From: Acidobacteriaceae bacterium
GTDB taxonomy: Bacteria > Acidobacteriota > Terriglobia > Terriglobales > Acidobacteriaceae
NCBI GenBank assembly: GCA_030042915.1
Contig: JASHYS010000375.1
Coordinates: forward strand, 1-59,145
Direction of reading: 5' to 3'
DNA: 59,145 nt
The translations under genes were made by a program, and so were the position numbers. Under the pieces are notes generated by a model. That model saw only the letters and a list, made by a program, of their open reading frames with translations. It was not told the origin of the DNA and made no database searches. This document shows positions 6,527-15,919 of the stretch, piece by piece (within the stretch, counting starts at the first letter, position 1; the number at the start of each line of letters is the position of its first letter).

Positions 6527-7969
6527 TCAGGCCGAATCTCCCGACTTGCCGAGTTTCTCGAGCTCCATGTGTCGAACCACGGCTTCAACGCCGTTGATTG
6601 CGCGTAGATGCCTGGCTAACTGCTCGGCAAGGTAAACGGACCGGTGCTGGCCGCCGGTGCAGCCGAACGAGACCATCAGATCTGTGAAGCCGCGTCGGCG
6701 ATAGCTGGCGATGCTTTCGTCGACCAGCGATTGGGCATGCGAGAAAAACTGGCGCACGCTGTCTTCGCGTTCAAGAAACTCGATGACCGCGGGGTCCTTG
6801 CCGGTCATCTGGCGGAATTGCTCTTGCTTTCCCGGGTTAGGAAGGCTGCGTGCATCGAAAACAAATCCGCCGCCATGCCCCTCGTCGTCGGCAGGCAACT
6901 GATGGTGGAAGGAGAAGCTGAAGATTCGCACCGTCACGTCTGCGTGCTCGGGAGCAAAGCTTTGAAGCTTCTGCGACGCCTGCATGTTCTCGAGGGCGTC
7001 AAGCAGCGCAGGCAATGCGACGGGCAGCTTGACGTTGGCGGCAAGCCAGCGCAGATTCTTGAGCGCGTAGGGGACGCTCTGCAAGAAGTGCGGCTTGCGC
7101 TCGTAGAATCCGCGGAAGCCATAAGCGCCCAGCGCCTGCAGGATGCGGACGTAGACGTAGGGGTAGTAATACTCCATGAAGGCGTTGCGATTGAGGTCAG
7201 TGTAGCCGGCGAGGCAATCGAGATAGTGATCGAGAAGCTGTTGGCGAAGAGCCGGCGGCAGATCGGCTTTGCCATCGTAGAGCAGCGATGCGATATCGTA
7301 TTGCAGCGCGCCCTTGCGGCCGCCCTGATAGTCGACAAACCAGGGCTGGCCGGCGCGCAGCATCACATTGCGCGACTGAAAATCGCGATAGAGAAAGTAG
7401 TCGTGCGGTGCGGCCAGCAGAAGCTTGGTGAGCCGGCCGAAATCGAGCTCCAGCGCCTGTTCGTTAAATGAGGCTCCGGCCAGGCGCAGGAAATAGTACT
7501 TGAAGTAGTTCAGGTCCCAGGCGATGGATTGGCGGTCAAAACTGGCGCGCGGATAGCAGACCTTGTAATTGAGGTCGCTGCCGGCCTCGACCTGGAACCG
7601 CGGCAGCACGGCCACGACGTTGCGGTAGGCCTCCACGACTTGCGGCGCGATGGATTCGCCGGAACGGTTGGCGCTCAAGAAATCAAAGAGTGTGGTGTCG
7701 CCCAGATCCTCCTCGAGATAGGCGCCTTGACTCAGATCTTCGGCATAGATTTCAGGGACGGGCAGTTTGTGGCGGCGAAAATGGCGGGAAAATTCAAGAA
7801 AGGCGATATTTTCTTCGCGCACAGAGTAGAGGATCCCAATGGCGGTGTGGATTCCGCTGGTGAGGCGAACGATGACGCGGCCTGAGCCGCCGAGCTGGCC
7901 CTGTAGCGGCTGCGCCTTCTCGGCAGGCACACCGAAATGCTGCTCGAAGAGCCGTTTGAGAACTTCCAT
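6527..7969 (-). CDS. Fusion of AmgK-like amino-sugar anomeric kinase and RapZ C-terminal domain
   Basis: A 480-residue two-domain protein. Residues ~1-333 are an aminoglycoside-phosphotransferase-type kinase like AmgK (MurNAc/GlcNAc 1-kinase), with EEDLGD, the catalytic loop YRDFQSRN (194-201; Tyr replaces the usual His) and DYQG (213-216). Residues ~345-470 are the C-terminal domain of RapZ (YvcJ), with FSFSF, VFDARSLPNPG and GCTGGQHRSVY (436-446). In E. coli that domain binds GlcN-6-phosphate and works in GlmS control. The RapZ N-terminal P-loop domain is absent. I chose ATG at 7969 (GAAGGA just upstream) over TTG at 8011. It abuts murU. Confidence 0.85.
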   Translation of the reverse strand: MEVLKRLFEQHFGVPAEKAQPLQGQLGGSGRVIVRLTSGIHTAIGILYSVREENIAFLEFSRHFRRHKLPVPEIYAEDLSQGAYLEEDLGDTTLFDFLSANRSGESIAPQVVEAYRNVVAVLPRFQVEAGSDLNYKVCYPRASFDRQSIAWDLNYFKYYFLRLAGASFNEQALELDFGRLTKLLLAAPHDYFLYRDFQSRNVMLRAGQPWFVDYQGGRKGALQYDIASLLYDGKADLPPALRQQLLDHYLDCLAGYTDLNRNAFMEYYYPYVYVRILQALGAYGFRGFYERKPHFLQSVPYALKNLRWLAANVKLPVALPALLDALENMQASQKLQSFAPEHADVTVRIFSFSFHHQLPADDEGHGGGFVFDARSLPNPGKQEQFRQMTGKDPAVIEFLEREDSVRQFFSHAQSLVDESIASYRRRGFTDLMVSFGCTGGQHRSVYLAEQLARHLRAINGVEAVVRHMELEKLGKSGDSA

Positions 7970-8090
7970 AGTCCTTCGATCAAGATAGCCATGCCGGGGA
8001 AGCGGGCGCAAGGCGGCCTAAATCGTTCGACGTTACCAGTAGACAGATGTTTGCCTCCGACCACGGCGAGCAAACCGGATGGTCATGACA

Positions 8091-9482
8091 TCACTCCACG
8101 TCGTGCGCTGTCTCGGGATTGTCGAAACAGGTGTAGCGCGAGATGAAGTTCAAGTGCACAGTGCCCGTGGGTCCATTGCGCTGCTTGGCGAGAATGATCT
8201 CCGACTTGGCGCGTTCTGACTCGGTGATTTCCTCATCGCGGTTGTAGTAGGAGTCGCGGTGGATGAAAGCGACGACGTCGGCGTCCTGCTCAATGGAGCC
8301 GGATTCGCGCAGGTCGCTCAGCATGGGGCGCTTGTCGTCGCCGCGGCGCTCGCTGGCGCGCGAGAGCTGCGAGAGGGCGACGACTGGCACATGGAGCTCC
8401 TTGGCCATGGCCTTGAGGCCGCGGGTGATGGCCGTAACCTCCTGGGTGCGGTTCTCGTAGCCGCGCTTGGCTCCGGCCGCGGGCAACGTGGCTGACATCA
8501 GTTGCAGGTAATCGACAACCACCAGATCGAGCGCGCCGGCGTTCTGCTTAAGCCGCCGCGCCCGGGCGCGCATTTCGGCCAGGGATGCCCCGGCCGCATC
8601 GTCGATGTAGATGCGCGAATCAACCAGCAGGCCGAGTGCGTCCTGCAGCTTTTGCTGGTCGTCGCCGGTCAGGAATCCAGTCTGCAGGCGGCGCTGATCG
8701 ACGCGCGCCTGCGCGGCCAACATGCGGCGCAGCAGCGATTCCTTGCTCATTTCCAGGCTGAAAACGGCCACCACGGCGCCGTGCCGCACGGCTGCGTTCT
8801 GCGCGATATTGATAGCCAGGGCGGTTTTGCCCATGGAGGGCCGCGCCGCGATAATGATCAGCTCGCCTTTCTGCAGGCCGCTGGTCATGCGGTCGAATTC
8901 ATAAAAATCGGTGGCCAAGCCGGTGATTTCACGGCTGTGCTTGTAGAGGTTGTCGATGGAGCCGAAGGAATCGCGAACGATGACGTCCAGGGGCTGCAGG
9001 CCCTGGGTGAGGCCTGCTTCGCTCACTTCCAGCAGTTGCGATTCGGTTTGGTCCAGAACGCCGATGGCGTCTTCGCTCTGGTCGGCGGCGCGCGCGATGG
9101 CGGCCGAGCAGATGCTCATGAGCCGGCGCAGCAGGCTCTTGTCTTTGACGATGCGAATGTAGTCTTCGATGACGGGCCGGCGCGGCAATCCTTCAGTCAG
9201 CGAGGCCAGATAGGCTACGCCGCCGACGGATTCGACCTCCTTGTAGCGGGCCAGCTCGTTGGAAAGGGTGACAATATCAACGGCGCTGTCTGAGTCGATT
9301 AACTCGCCCATCCGCAAGAAGATGCGGCGATGCGACTCGAGCGAGAAGTCGTCGGGCTTCAGGATTTCGGCCGCCTCGGCATGGGCGGCGTTATCGAGCA
9401 GGATGGCGCCGAGAATCGTCTTCTCCGCATCGATGTTCGCGGGCAGGCCGGCTTCAAGGGAGAGGTCTGGGGTGGTGGCCAT
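8091..9482 (-). CDS. dnaB: Replicative DNA helicase DnaB
   Basis: A 463-residue hexameric replicative helicase, of normal length. The N-terminal domain (IDAEKTILGAILLDN) binds primase. The RecA-like domain has Walker A ARPSMGKT (residues 213-220), Walker B in LVVVDYLQLM (~330) and the C-terminal ALSQLSR and DLRESGSIEQDADVV segments. There is no intein at the P-loop, a common insertion site. The frame is open upstream, but ATG at 9482 is the family start (MATTPDL then the conserved domain). It stands alone between the kinase fusion and the DUF6496 gene. Confidence 0.95.
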   Translation of the reverse strand: MATTPDLSLEAGLPANIDAEKTILGAILLDNAAHAEAAEILKPDDFSLESHRRIFLRMGELIDSDSAVDIVTLSNELARYKEVESVGGVAYLASLTEGLPRRPVIEDYIRIVKDKSLLRRLMSICSAAIARAADQSEDAIGVLDQTESQLLEVSEAGLTQGLQPLDVIVRDSFGSIDNLYKHSREITGLATDFYEFDRMTSGLQKGELIIIAARPSMGKTALAINIAQNAAVRHGAVVAVFSLEMSKESLLRRMLAAQARVDQRRLQTGFLTGDDQQKLQDALGLLVDSRIYIDDAAGASLAEMRARARRLKQNAGALDLVVVDYLQLMSATLPAAGAKRGYENRTQEVTAITRGLKAMAKELHVPVVALSQLSRASERRGDDKRPMLSDLRESGSIEQDADVVAFIHRDSYYNRDEEITESERAKSEIILAKQRNGPTGTVHLNFISRYTCFDNPETAHDVE

Positions 9483-9621
9483 ATCAAAAGAGTGTAGGCC
9501 ACAGCCGGTCGACCAGAAGCTGTGCAGAACCCGCCCAGTCACTGGAAAAATGTGCGCACGCGTGTGTAAGCGTCTCACGCCCAATGACCTGCACGCACGA
9601 GCGCTATAGGAGTGTCGTGGC

Positions 9622-9849
9622 TCAGCTCTTCTTCGCGGGAACCTTGTCGCCGGCTTTTCGCGCCTCCGACAATCCAATCGCGATCGCCTGCTTTCGGCTC
9701 GTGACCTTTTTGCCGCTGCGCCCGCTTCTTAATGTCCCTTCTTTTATCTCGCGCATCTCTCGCTCAACGATCTTTCCCGCCGCGGGAGAGTATTTTCGCG
9801 ACGACTTCCTTCGACTGGCGCTGCTCTTCTTTGTTTTCCTGGTTGCCAT
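9622..9849 (-). CDS. DUF6496 small basic protein
   Basis: A 75-residue very basic protein. The N-terminal 20 residues are Lys/Arg/Ser-rich and disordered. The core REMREIKEGTLRSGRSGKK followed by SRKQAIAIGLSEARKAG matches DUF6496, a family of unknown function found in many soil bacteria, often in a few copies per genome. The charge suggests nucleic-acid binding or a stress role, but this is unproven. AAGGAGAT precedes the ATG and partly lies in a hairpin (9850-9875). Confidence 0.82.
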   Translation of the reverse strand: MATRKTKKSSASRRKSSRKYSPAAGKIVEREMREIKEGTLRSGRSGKKVTSRKQAIAIGLSEARKAGDKVPAKKS

Positions 9850-9875
9850 GACATCTCCTTGAGAGGTGAGATGTC
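9850..9875 (-). promoter_or_regulatory. Hairpin holding the ribosome-binding site of the DUF6496 gene
   Basis: On the minus strand GACATCTC, a 10-nt loop and GAGATGTC form a perfect 8-bp stem that ends directly at the ATG. The Shine-Dalgarno AAGGAG is half in the loop and half in the 3' stem arm, so folding should limit translation, in the manner of an RNA thermometer or attenuating stem. Confidence 0.45.
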
Positions 9876-9944
9876 GTTTCGATTTTTCGCGGTTGTATCG
9901 TGGCTGCGCCGTGCGGACTCAAAGGACCGGTGACGCGCGGGGCG

Positions 9945-12900
9945 TTACTGAACAACAACGGTCAGTTTCGAGTTGTGCGTGATGCCGTTGGCTGTGCCGG
10001 TGATGAGCACGGTGTAGGTCCCGTAGGGAGTGCCGTTGGCGGGAGGTGGCGTGACCGAGACTCCAGTCTTTGCGCCACCGCCGCAGGCAGAGAGGAAGCA
10101 TGCGGCCAGGAGGATCGTAAGGCAAGCGACGCTGCTCCACCGGTGCCTGCGCAAGGGAAGCACGAGTAGAACGCAAAGGGCCAAACCGCCGGCCCCGAGC
10201 CATCGTGCGCGCCCAGGGCGAGGCATGAGATCGACCTGCGCGGCACCGCCGGGAATGGTGGCCGCGATGGTGATCGTGGCCGAACCGGTGCCGCTGAGCT
10301 GCGGAGACGATGGATTCACACTGCACGAGAACTGGCTCGACGAGGGCGCGCAGCTCAGGTTGACCGTGCCGTTGAAGCTGTTGATCGAGGTCAGGTTCAG
10401 AGCGACGGATTGCGTACTGCCACTTGCCAGCGCGACCTGCGGGACGACGGGAACCAGCATGAAGTCGCCAACCGTCTGGTTCGCGGTTACGTTCAACACG
10501 TTGCTGCTGGCCGGGGCGTAGTTGGCATCTCCGGCGTAAATGGCGACGAGTTGGTTTGAGCCGCTGTTCCAGAACCACGCGGGGCTCACGACGAACGAGT
10601 CGGCGCTCGTGGCGCCCGTTGTGGAGGGAACGAGAGTATCCCATGCGAAGGAATTCCCGCCGTTGTAATAGGAGATAGTTCCCGTCGGCGCAATGCCGTT
10701 GGTTCCCGTTACCGTGGTGGTCAGCACCGCTTCCTGCGTGCCCGAGATACTATCGGGCGACATGCTGATGGTTATGGTTGGAACGGGCTGTGGAGCGACT
10801 GCAAGCACGCTGACATACGAGATGTAGAACAATCCGTAGGTTTGCCAGTTGCTGTCGCCGCTGTATTCGAACTGCGGCATATAACCGCCGGCGGCCAGGT
10901 TCGTGAATGTCACCGTGGCCGCGGAGTACAGGCCGTAGATTCCGGCAGTGGGCACGAGATTGGCCGTCGCTGAGTAGGAACCGGCTCCCAGGCTGGAGCA
11001 TGGGTTGGCGCCGACACTGAAGTTGGTATTGAGGCAAAGAGTGACCGTACCGGTAGGACCGACGGTTCCCGTGGAAGCGATGCCCCCGCTGAGCGCGCCC
11101 ACTTCAGGGCCCACTTGCGCGGTAAGCGTGACACTGCTGCCCGGATTGAGCTCCCAACCGGGCCCTCCCAGCGCTTGCGGGGCGATAACGTTGAGGTTCA
11201 TTGCCGGGGTGCCTTTGCTGACGGTGAAGGTTACCGGCGCGGCACTCGAGGCCTGGAAGCTGTCGTCGCCGGGATAGCTCGCGCCGGCGGTGTGCGAGCC
11301 GATGGTGAGATTCGGCATGATCCACGAGGCGACACCGCCCACGTTGAGAGGGATGAGGGTATTTGCGCTATCCACCGTGAAAGTGACGTTGCCGGTGGCG
11401 GCGCCATCATTGACTGAATTCGTACCCTCCAGCATCGCAGTCAAATAAGCCGGCGAGCCGTAGGTGAGAAGCGTCGTGGGAGGGTTACCTCCAACCTGGA
11501 GGATGAGCTTCGAAGGTTCGGGCTTGACGGTGACGGTTTGTGGCGATGAGGTGCTGCTCGAGAAGATGCCGTCACCGCCATATTGTGCCGTCAGTTGGTA
11601 GGTACCGCCGGGCAAGGTGTTGATGGCCGCGGAACCGGCCCCGCCGATGAGAGTGATCGCGGTTTGGCTCGCATTGGAGGGCTGCGAGGAATTGCTGAGG
11701 ATGGAGACCGCTCCCGTGGGCGTACCGGAGCCGGAGGCAGCGGCGACATTGGTTGTAAGGGTCACGTTGTTGCCATGCGTTACCTCAGCCGGAGAAACCT
11801 GAAGCGTTGTGGTCGTCGATTGGAAAGTGATGGCATTCCAGTTGTTCACGAGGTTGGCGGCATCCACTGAGCCCCATCCACTGGCGAGATCGAAGCCGGG
11901 AGCGGCGGAGTAAACCGTTGACTCGCCCACGTCCGCCGTCAGCCCGTCGACGCCGAACGCGCAGTCGGAATCGCCCTCGATGCAGATATCCCAGTTGCCG
12001 CCCAGCGTGATGTCGTGAAACGCGGAGGGTTTCTGCTGCGCCAGTGGATAGAGCGTGGCGTCGGCCTGGCCCTGGCGGCCGTATTTCTGATCGACGAGAG
12101 CCATGATACCGGCCATGGCCGGTGTGGAAGCGGACGTTCCGCCCACCAGATCAAAGCCAAAGTTGCCGCTTGCGTCGGGCACGCAGGCGCCTTCGTAGTC
12201 GCAGGTAATATAGCCGGAGTAATTGGCGCCGTTCGATGCGAAGAGCGCGACGTCGGGTATGTCGCGTGCACCATCGGCGGGAACGCCGGGCCCGGATTGC
12301 CAGGATGGCTTGGCGTAGCCGCCTGCGCAGGATGTGCCGGAATTCACGGTGGTGCAACTGCTCGCGCCACCTCCACCGGCGTAGATTTCGCCGCGCGCCA
12401 AGCCGTTTGCGATCGCGTCGAGGCCGAAGGGATCGTTCCATACCTGCTCCGGTAAGGGGGATTTGAGCGAACCCTTGGTAGCGGCATCGTTGGTTGCATT
12501 CCAGAAGGTAGATGCACTGGGCGCGCCGGAAGCGTAATCGGAGTAGTAGAAGTCCGTGCCTCCCACGGCGACATTCCACGGAGTTGAAGCCAGGCCGTTC
12601 ACTGCGGGTCCAAGGTCGTATCCGGAAAGAAAGTACTCTTCTTCCGGGACCTGCCCGAAGTCGCCGGTCGCCACCACTACCGTCTGCCCCTGGCCTGCGG
12701 CCTGCTCCCACAAAGCGCTCCAGAGTGCATTGCCGCTGGCTTCGAGGTCCTGCTCGCTCGCGCCCCAACTGACGCTCAACACATCAGCCTGGTTGTCCTC
12801 GATGGCACGCAAAGCGGCAAGCACCAGGGGGTCCTGATAGGGCGAGCCGGCAGAGATGTAGAGATTCACCGTTGCTCCCGGCGCCACGGCCCCGGCCAGC

Positions 12901-13868
12901 TCCACGTCGAGGTACGATTCGATATCATTCGCAGAAATGATGCCGGGATCGCCCCCATCGAGAACAACTTGAACGGGATTCGCCGCGACGTCGAAGGTGC
13001 TTCTGTAGTCGTTGGCGAGACTGACATCGATGTTCGATTCGTCGATGATTCCGATGGTTCTTCCCGCGCCTGTCACACTGACGGCATAGAGCGGGGCAAG
13101 ATCGTATTGAGTGTAGAAATCGGCGGGGACAACGCCGTAGAGGAGGGGAGACCAACTGGAGGGCAGATCGAACTCAGGCACAAATTGCCGCGTTGCGGCA
13201 TCGTAGTATCCCTTTCCACCCGCCTGCACCTGCGGCGACGCGTGGAAGTCGTTGAGCGGAGAGAGGCCTTTTACGACGCCTGCAAGGGCTTGAGGAATTT
13301 GCACCTCGGTGGAGTTGGCGTGGTGCAGCGCGCCGCTCACCAGGTACTCGTGAATTTCAGTGTGGAAGGCGGCGTTTACCTGGCCAACATTGCCTGAAAA
13401 CTCGATGAATCGCTCCGCTCGCGAAACGCGGTTGACGCTGAACCCTGAAGCGCGCAGCCAGCCTGTTACGGCGTCGACATCGGAGCCGGAGGGCCCGAAT
13501 TGCGCGCCAATCTGATCCGGAGTCAGCCATTGGTGATAGCTCGGCGAGCTGGGCGTGTGCAGGCCCTTCAGCAGTTGCTGGAAGGCAGCTTCGCGCTCGG
13601 GAGGACGATTGAGGATGAGCAGCAACCGTTCGGCGGGCGTGGATGGATTCACCGGCCCGCGATCATCGGCCGCCTGCGCCAATTTGTGTAAAGTGCCATG
13701 CAGCGCGACGAGCTTGGAATCGTCGACTGGCCGCGTAACCAGCGGCGTGGCTGGAATTTGCGCGGCAAGGAAAGGTGACAGGCAGCCTGGAATTAGGAGG
13801 ATATATAAAATCCGTTTCACAACAAACCCATGGCGCTTCCCGGGCGGGGAGAGGAAACGTGCGCACAC
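9945..13868 (-). CDS. S53 (sedolisin/kumamolisin-like) secreted peptidase with Ig-like repeats
   Basis: A 1307-residue exported acid peptidase. A hydrophobic signal segment lies at residues ~18-36, followed by an activation prodomain (FQQLLKGLHTPSSPSYHQWLTPDQ...) and the S53 catalytic domain. The Glu/Asp pair lies in IESYLDVELAG and the Ser in LVGGTSASTPAMAG. After ~650, several bacterial Ig-like (Big_3_5-type) repeats follow, each with TPTG-like and Y.GD motifs. The last ~90 residues have two hydrophobic helices split by RRHR, and a Cys-rich SACGGG, as in envelope-anchored acidobacterial proteins. The start is GTG at 13868; GTG at 13820 is an alternative giving a shorter signal peptide. Role: extracellular protein degradation, inferred. 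Confidence 0.88.
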   Translation of the reverse strand: MCARFLSPPGKRHGFVVKRILYILLIPGCLSPFLAAQIPATPLVTRPVDDSKLVALHGTLHKLAQAADDRGPVNPSTPAERLLLILNRPPEREAAFQQLLKGLHTPSSPSYHQWLTPDQIGAQFGPSGSDVDAVTGWLRASGFSVNRVSRAERFIEFSGNVGQVNAAFHTEIHEYLVSGALHHANSTEVQIPQALAGVVKGLSPLNDFHASPQVQAGGKGYYDAATRQFVPEFDLPSSWSPLLYGVVPADFYTQYDLAPLYAVSVTGAGRTIGIIDESNIDVSLANDYRSTFDVAANPVQVVLDGGDPGIISANDIESYLDVELAGAVAPGATVNLYISAGSPYQDPLVLAALRAIEDNQADVLSVSWGASEQDLEASGNALWSALWEQAAGQGQTVVVATGDFGQVPEEEYFLSGYDLGPAVNGLASTPWNVAVGGTDFYYSDYASGAPSASTFWNATNDAATKGSLKSPLPEQVWNDPFGLDAIANGLARGEIYAGGGGASSCTTVNSGTSCAGGYAKPSWQSGPGVPADGARDIPDVALFASNGANYSGYITCDYEGACVPDASGNFGFDLVGGTSASTPAMAGIMALVDQKYGRQGQADATLYPLAQQKPSAFHDITLGGNWDICIEGDSDCAFGVDGLTADVGESTVYSAAPGFDLASGWGSVDAANLVNNWNAITFQSTTTTLQVSPAEVTHGNNVTLTTNVAAASGSGTPTGAVSILSNSSQPSNASQTAITLIGGAGSAAINTLPGGTYQLTAQYGGDGIFSSSTSSPQTVTVKPEPSKLILQVGGNPPTTLLTYGSPAYLTAMLEGTNSVNDGAATGNVTFTVDSANTLIPLNVGGVASWIMPNLTIGSHTAGASYPGDDSFQASSAAPVTFTVSKGTPAMNLNVIAPQALGGPGWELNPGSSVTLTAQVGPEVGALSGGIASTGTVGPTGTVTLCLNTNFSVGANPCSSLGAGSYSATANLVPTAGIYGLYSAATVTFTNLAAGGYMPQFEYSGDSNWQTYGLFYISYVSVLAVAPQPVPTITISMSPDSISGTQEAVLTTTVTGTNGIAPTGTISYYNGGNSFAWDTLVPSTTGATSADSFVVSPAWFWNSGSNQLVAIYAGDANYAPASSNVLNVTANQTVGDFMLVPVVPQVALASGSTQSVALNLTSINSFNGTVNLSCAPSSSQFSCSVNPSSPQLSGTGSATITIAATIPGGAAQVDLMPRPGRARWLGAGGLALCVLLVLPLRRHRWSSVACLTILLAACFLSACGGGAKTGVSVTPPPANGTPYGTYTVLITGTANGITHNSKLTVVVQ

Positions 13869-13925
13869 GTTCTTTCTGCCGTGAGGCTAGTGGGATTATA
13901 CCCGAGCAGTTAGCACCATGTGCCG

Positions 13926-14687
13926 CTAACGGTCGCCGGCAACACGCGAGTTCATGCCGGTGAAGATGGAGTCGAAGTTGCCGCTTTCGGCGGCGAAGCG
14001 TAGGCGCTTTACGTTTTCCACGCAGATTTCCGGCGGGGTTGGCTGTTTCTTCAAGATCTCCATGGTTTCGGCGATGAATTGGTCGAGCGGCATGGCGTGG
14101 GGGTCGTTGCGTCCGTCCATCAGGTCGGTGGCCACGTAAGGAGGGATCAATTCCAGGACCTCAATGCGGGTGTTGCGAAGCTGGAAGCGGAGCGAGAGCG
14201 TGTAGGAATGGATGGCGGCCTTGGTGGCGCAGTACGTGGGTGTGAGCACCAGCGGCAGGAAAGCAAGACCCGATGAAACATTCATGATCCCGGCACGCGG
14301 CTGCTTTTCAAGATGCGGCAGCAGGGCCGCGGTCAGACGAATGGGGCCGAGGAGGTTGGTGGCCACGATGGCCTCAGCGTCGGCCAGATCAGCCTGCTGG
14401 GCGAGAAAGTTTTCGCGGCGCATAATGCCGGCATTGTTGATGAGGACATTCAGGGAGGGAAATGCGGAGATGGCCTGGGCGGCGAAGGAGCGGATGGCGG
14501 CGGCATGACGAATGTCGAGCGGGAGGAATTTCATGCCCGGATTGGCGGCCGTAGTTTCGTCAAGAGCCTGTTGCCGGCGGCCCGCGACGATGACCTGATT
14601 GCCGAGCGCGTGGAAAGCCTCAGCGAGCCCGCGGCCGATGCCGGAACCACCGCCGGTAATGAGGATGGTGTTGCCGGAAAGTTGCAT
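13926..14687 (-). CDS. DltE-like short-chain dehydrogenase/reductase
   Basis: A 253-residue SDR. It has the NAD(P)-binding GGGSGIGRG, NNAG, and the catalytic Ser (NVSSG) with YCATKAA (YxxxK). The start MQLSGNTILITGG matches the usual DltE-family N-terminus, so I place it at ATG 14687; ATG at 14705 adds six residues. The IPPYVATDL segment after the active site is characteristic of this subgroup. Substrate unknown. Despite the DltE name there is no D-alanylation operon here. It lies 57 bases upstream of the S53 gene on the same strand, without obvious coupling, and faces the lipid kinase gene. Confidence 0.82.
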   Translation of the reverse strand: MQLSGNTILITGGGSGIGRGLAEAFHALGNQVIVAGRRQQALDETTAANPGMKFLPLDIRHAAAIRSFAAQAISAFPSLNVLINNAGIMRRENFLAQQADLADAEAIVATNLLGPIRLTAALLPHLEKQPRAGIMNVSSGLAFLPLVLTPTYCATKAAIHSYTLSLRFQLRNTRIEVLELIPPYVATDLMDGRNDPHAMPLDQFIAETMEILKKQPTPPEICVENVKRLRFAAESGNFDSIFTGMNSRVAGDR

Positions 14688-14888
14688 GGAGCGGACCACT
14701 CCCATGGGCCATCATAACCGGGTAGTCGAGGTGCGAGCTCGCGGCCCGGCGCAGGCATTGACTTCGGGCGCATGCGTTACTTTCCGCCCCAAAAAATCGG
14801 CGACGCTGCCGGCCATTTACGAATCGAATCTGACATACTAACAGGATGTGCCTAACCGCATTTAGCTGAGATAGGAACGACTGTCAAA

Positions 14889-15851
14889 GTGAAACCCGCA
14901 ATGCGCCGTGTGGCGCTGATCTACAACCCGGCTTCCGGCCAGTACTCCGCGCGGCGGAAGTCGGCGATTCAGGATGCCTTGGCCGTTTTCCGCGAAGCGG
15001 GCGTGGCTGCCGAAGCATTCGAGACCGGCGCGCCGGGGAGCGCCGTGACGCTTGCCGCCGAGGCGGTTCGCGAGGGGTTTGACGCGATCCTGGCCTGCGG
15101 CGGCGATGGCACTGTTCACGAAATCGCGCAGACCCTGGTGGGGACCGAGGTTGCATTGGGGGTGGTTCCGCTGGGTACGGCGAACGCTCTGGCTTCCGAC
15201 CTGGGCCTGATCGCCTCGCCGTCCAAAGTAGCTCGCAAGCTGCTGGATGCAACGCGGGCGCGGGTTTCCGTGGGCCGGATTCATTTCCGGGACAACGAAG
15301 GGAATCCCGGGTCGCGCTACTTTATCGTGGCGGCGGGAATCGGGGCCGATGCCTTGTTGATGGCGCAGTTGGATGCGCGCCTGAAACGGCGCTTCGGCTA
15401 TCTTCTCTACCTCATCAAGGCCTTTCACATCTGGGCTACATCTTCCTTCCCTCTTTTTGAAGCGGTTCTACCGGCTAACGGACATGGGGGCGGGCGGGTG
15501 GTGGATGTGTCGCAGCTGCTGGCGGTGCGGGTGCGCTCGTTCGGGGGAGTGCTGCGCACGCTGGCCCCCGGAGCCAGTTTGCGCAATGGCAGTTTAAGCC
15601 TGCTGGCGTTCAAGACGCAGAGCCGCCTGCACTACCTCAGGTTTCTGCTTGCGGCGATTGCGGGAAGGCAGACTTTCAAAGGCGCGGTGGAATTGCTGCA
15701 GACGCCAACGATCGAGTGCCGGTCGCGCAACGGATCGCGGGAGGCACTATTCGTTGAAGCCGATGGGGAGGTTCTGGGATCTCTGCCAGTGCGGCTCGAC
15801 GTGGTGCCGCACTCGCTCACCTTGCTCGTTCCTCAAGGCGCCCAGCCATAA
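14889..15851 (+). CDS. Diacylglycerol kinase-family lipid kinase (YegS/LCB5 type)
   Basis: A 320-residue DAGK_cat-type kinase. It shows IYNPASGQ, the nucleotide loop CGGDGTVHE (residues ~72-80), and PLGTANALASDLG, followed by the beta-rich C-terminal domain with FVEADGE near the end. It phosphorylates diacylglycerol or a related lipid at the inner membrane face. The start is GTG 14889 with AGGAAC upstream; ATG 14901 is the alternative. It is convergent with glpD, which also handles glycerolipid metabolites, though nothing shows co-regulation. Confidence 0.85.
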   Translation: MKPAMRRVALIYNPASGQYSARRKSAIQDALAVFREAGVAAEAFETGAPGSAVTLAAEAVREGFDAILACGGDGTVHEIAQTLVGTEVALGVVPLGTANALASDLGLIASPSKVARKLLDATRARVSVGRIHFRDNEGNPGSRYFIVAAGIGADALLMAQLDARLKRRFGYLLYLIKAFHIWATSSFPLFEAVLPANGHGGGRVVDVSQLLAVRVRSFGGVLRTLAPGASLRNGSLSLLAFKTQSRLHYLRFLLAAIAGRQTFKGAVELLQTPTIECRSRNGSREALFVEADGEVLGSLPVRLDVVPHSLTLLVPQGAQP

Positions 15852-15919
15852 CTTGAACGCGAGCAGAGTCCACGGCGCTGGGGTTCAAGGCGTGCAACCT
15901 GAGATGCCGGCCTGCGGCG

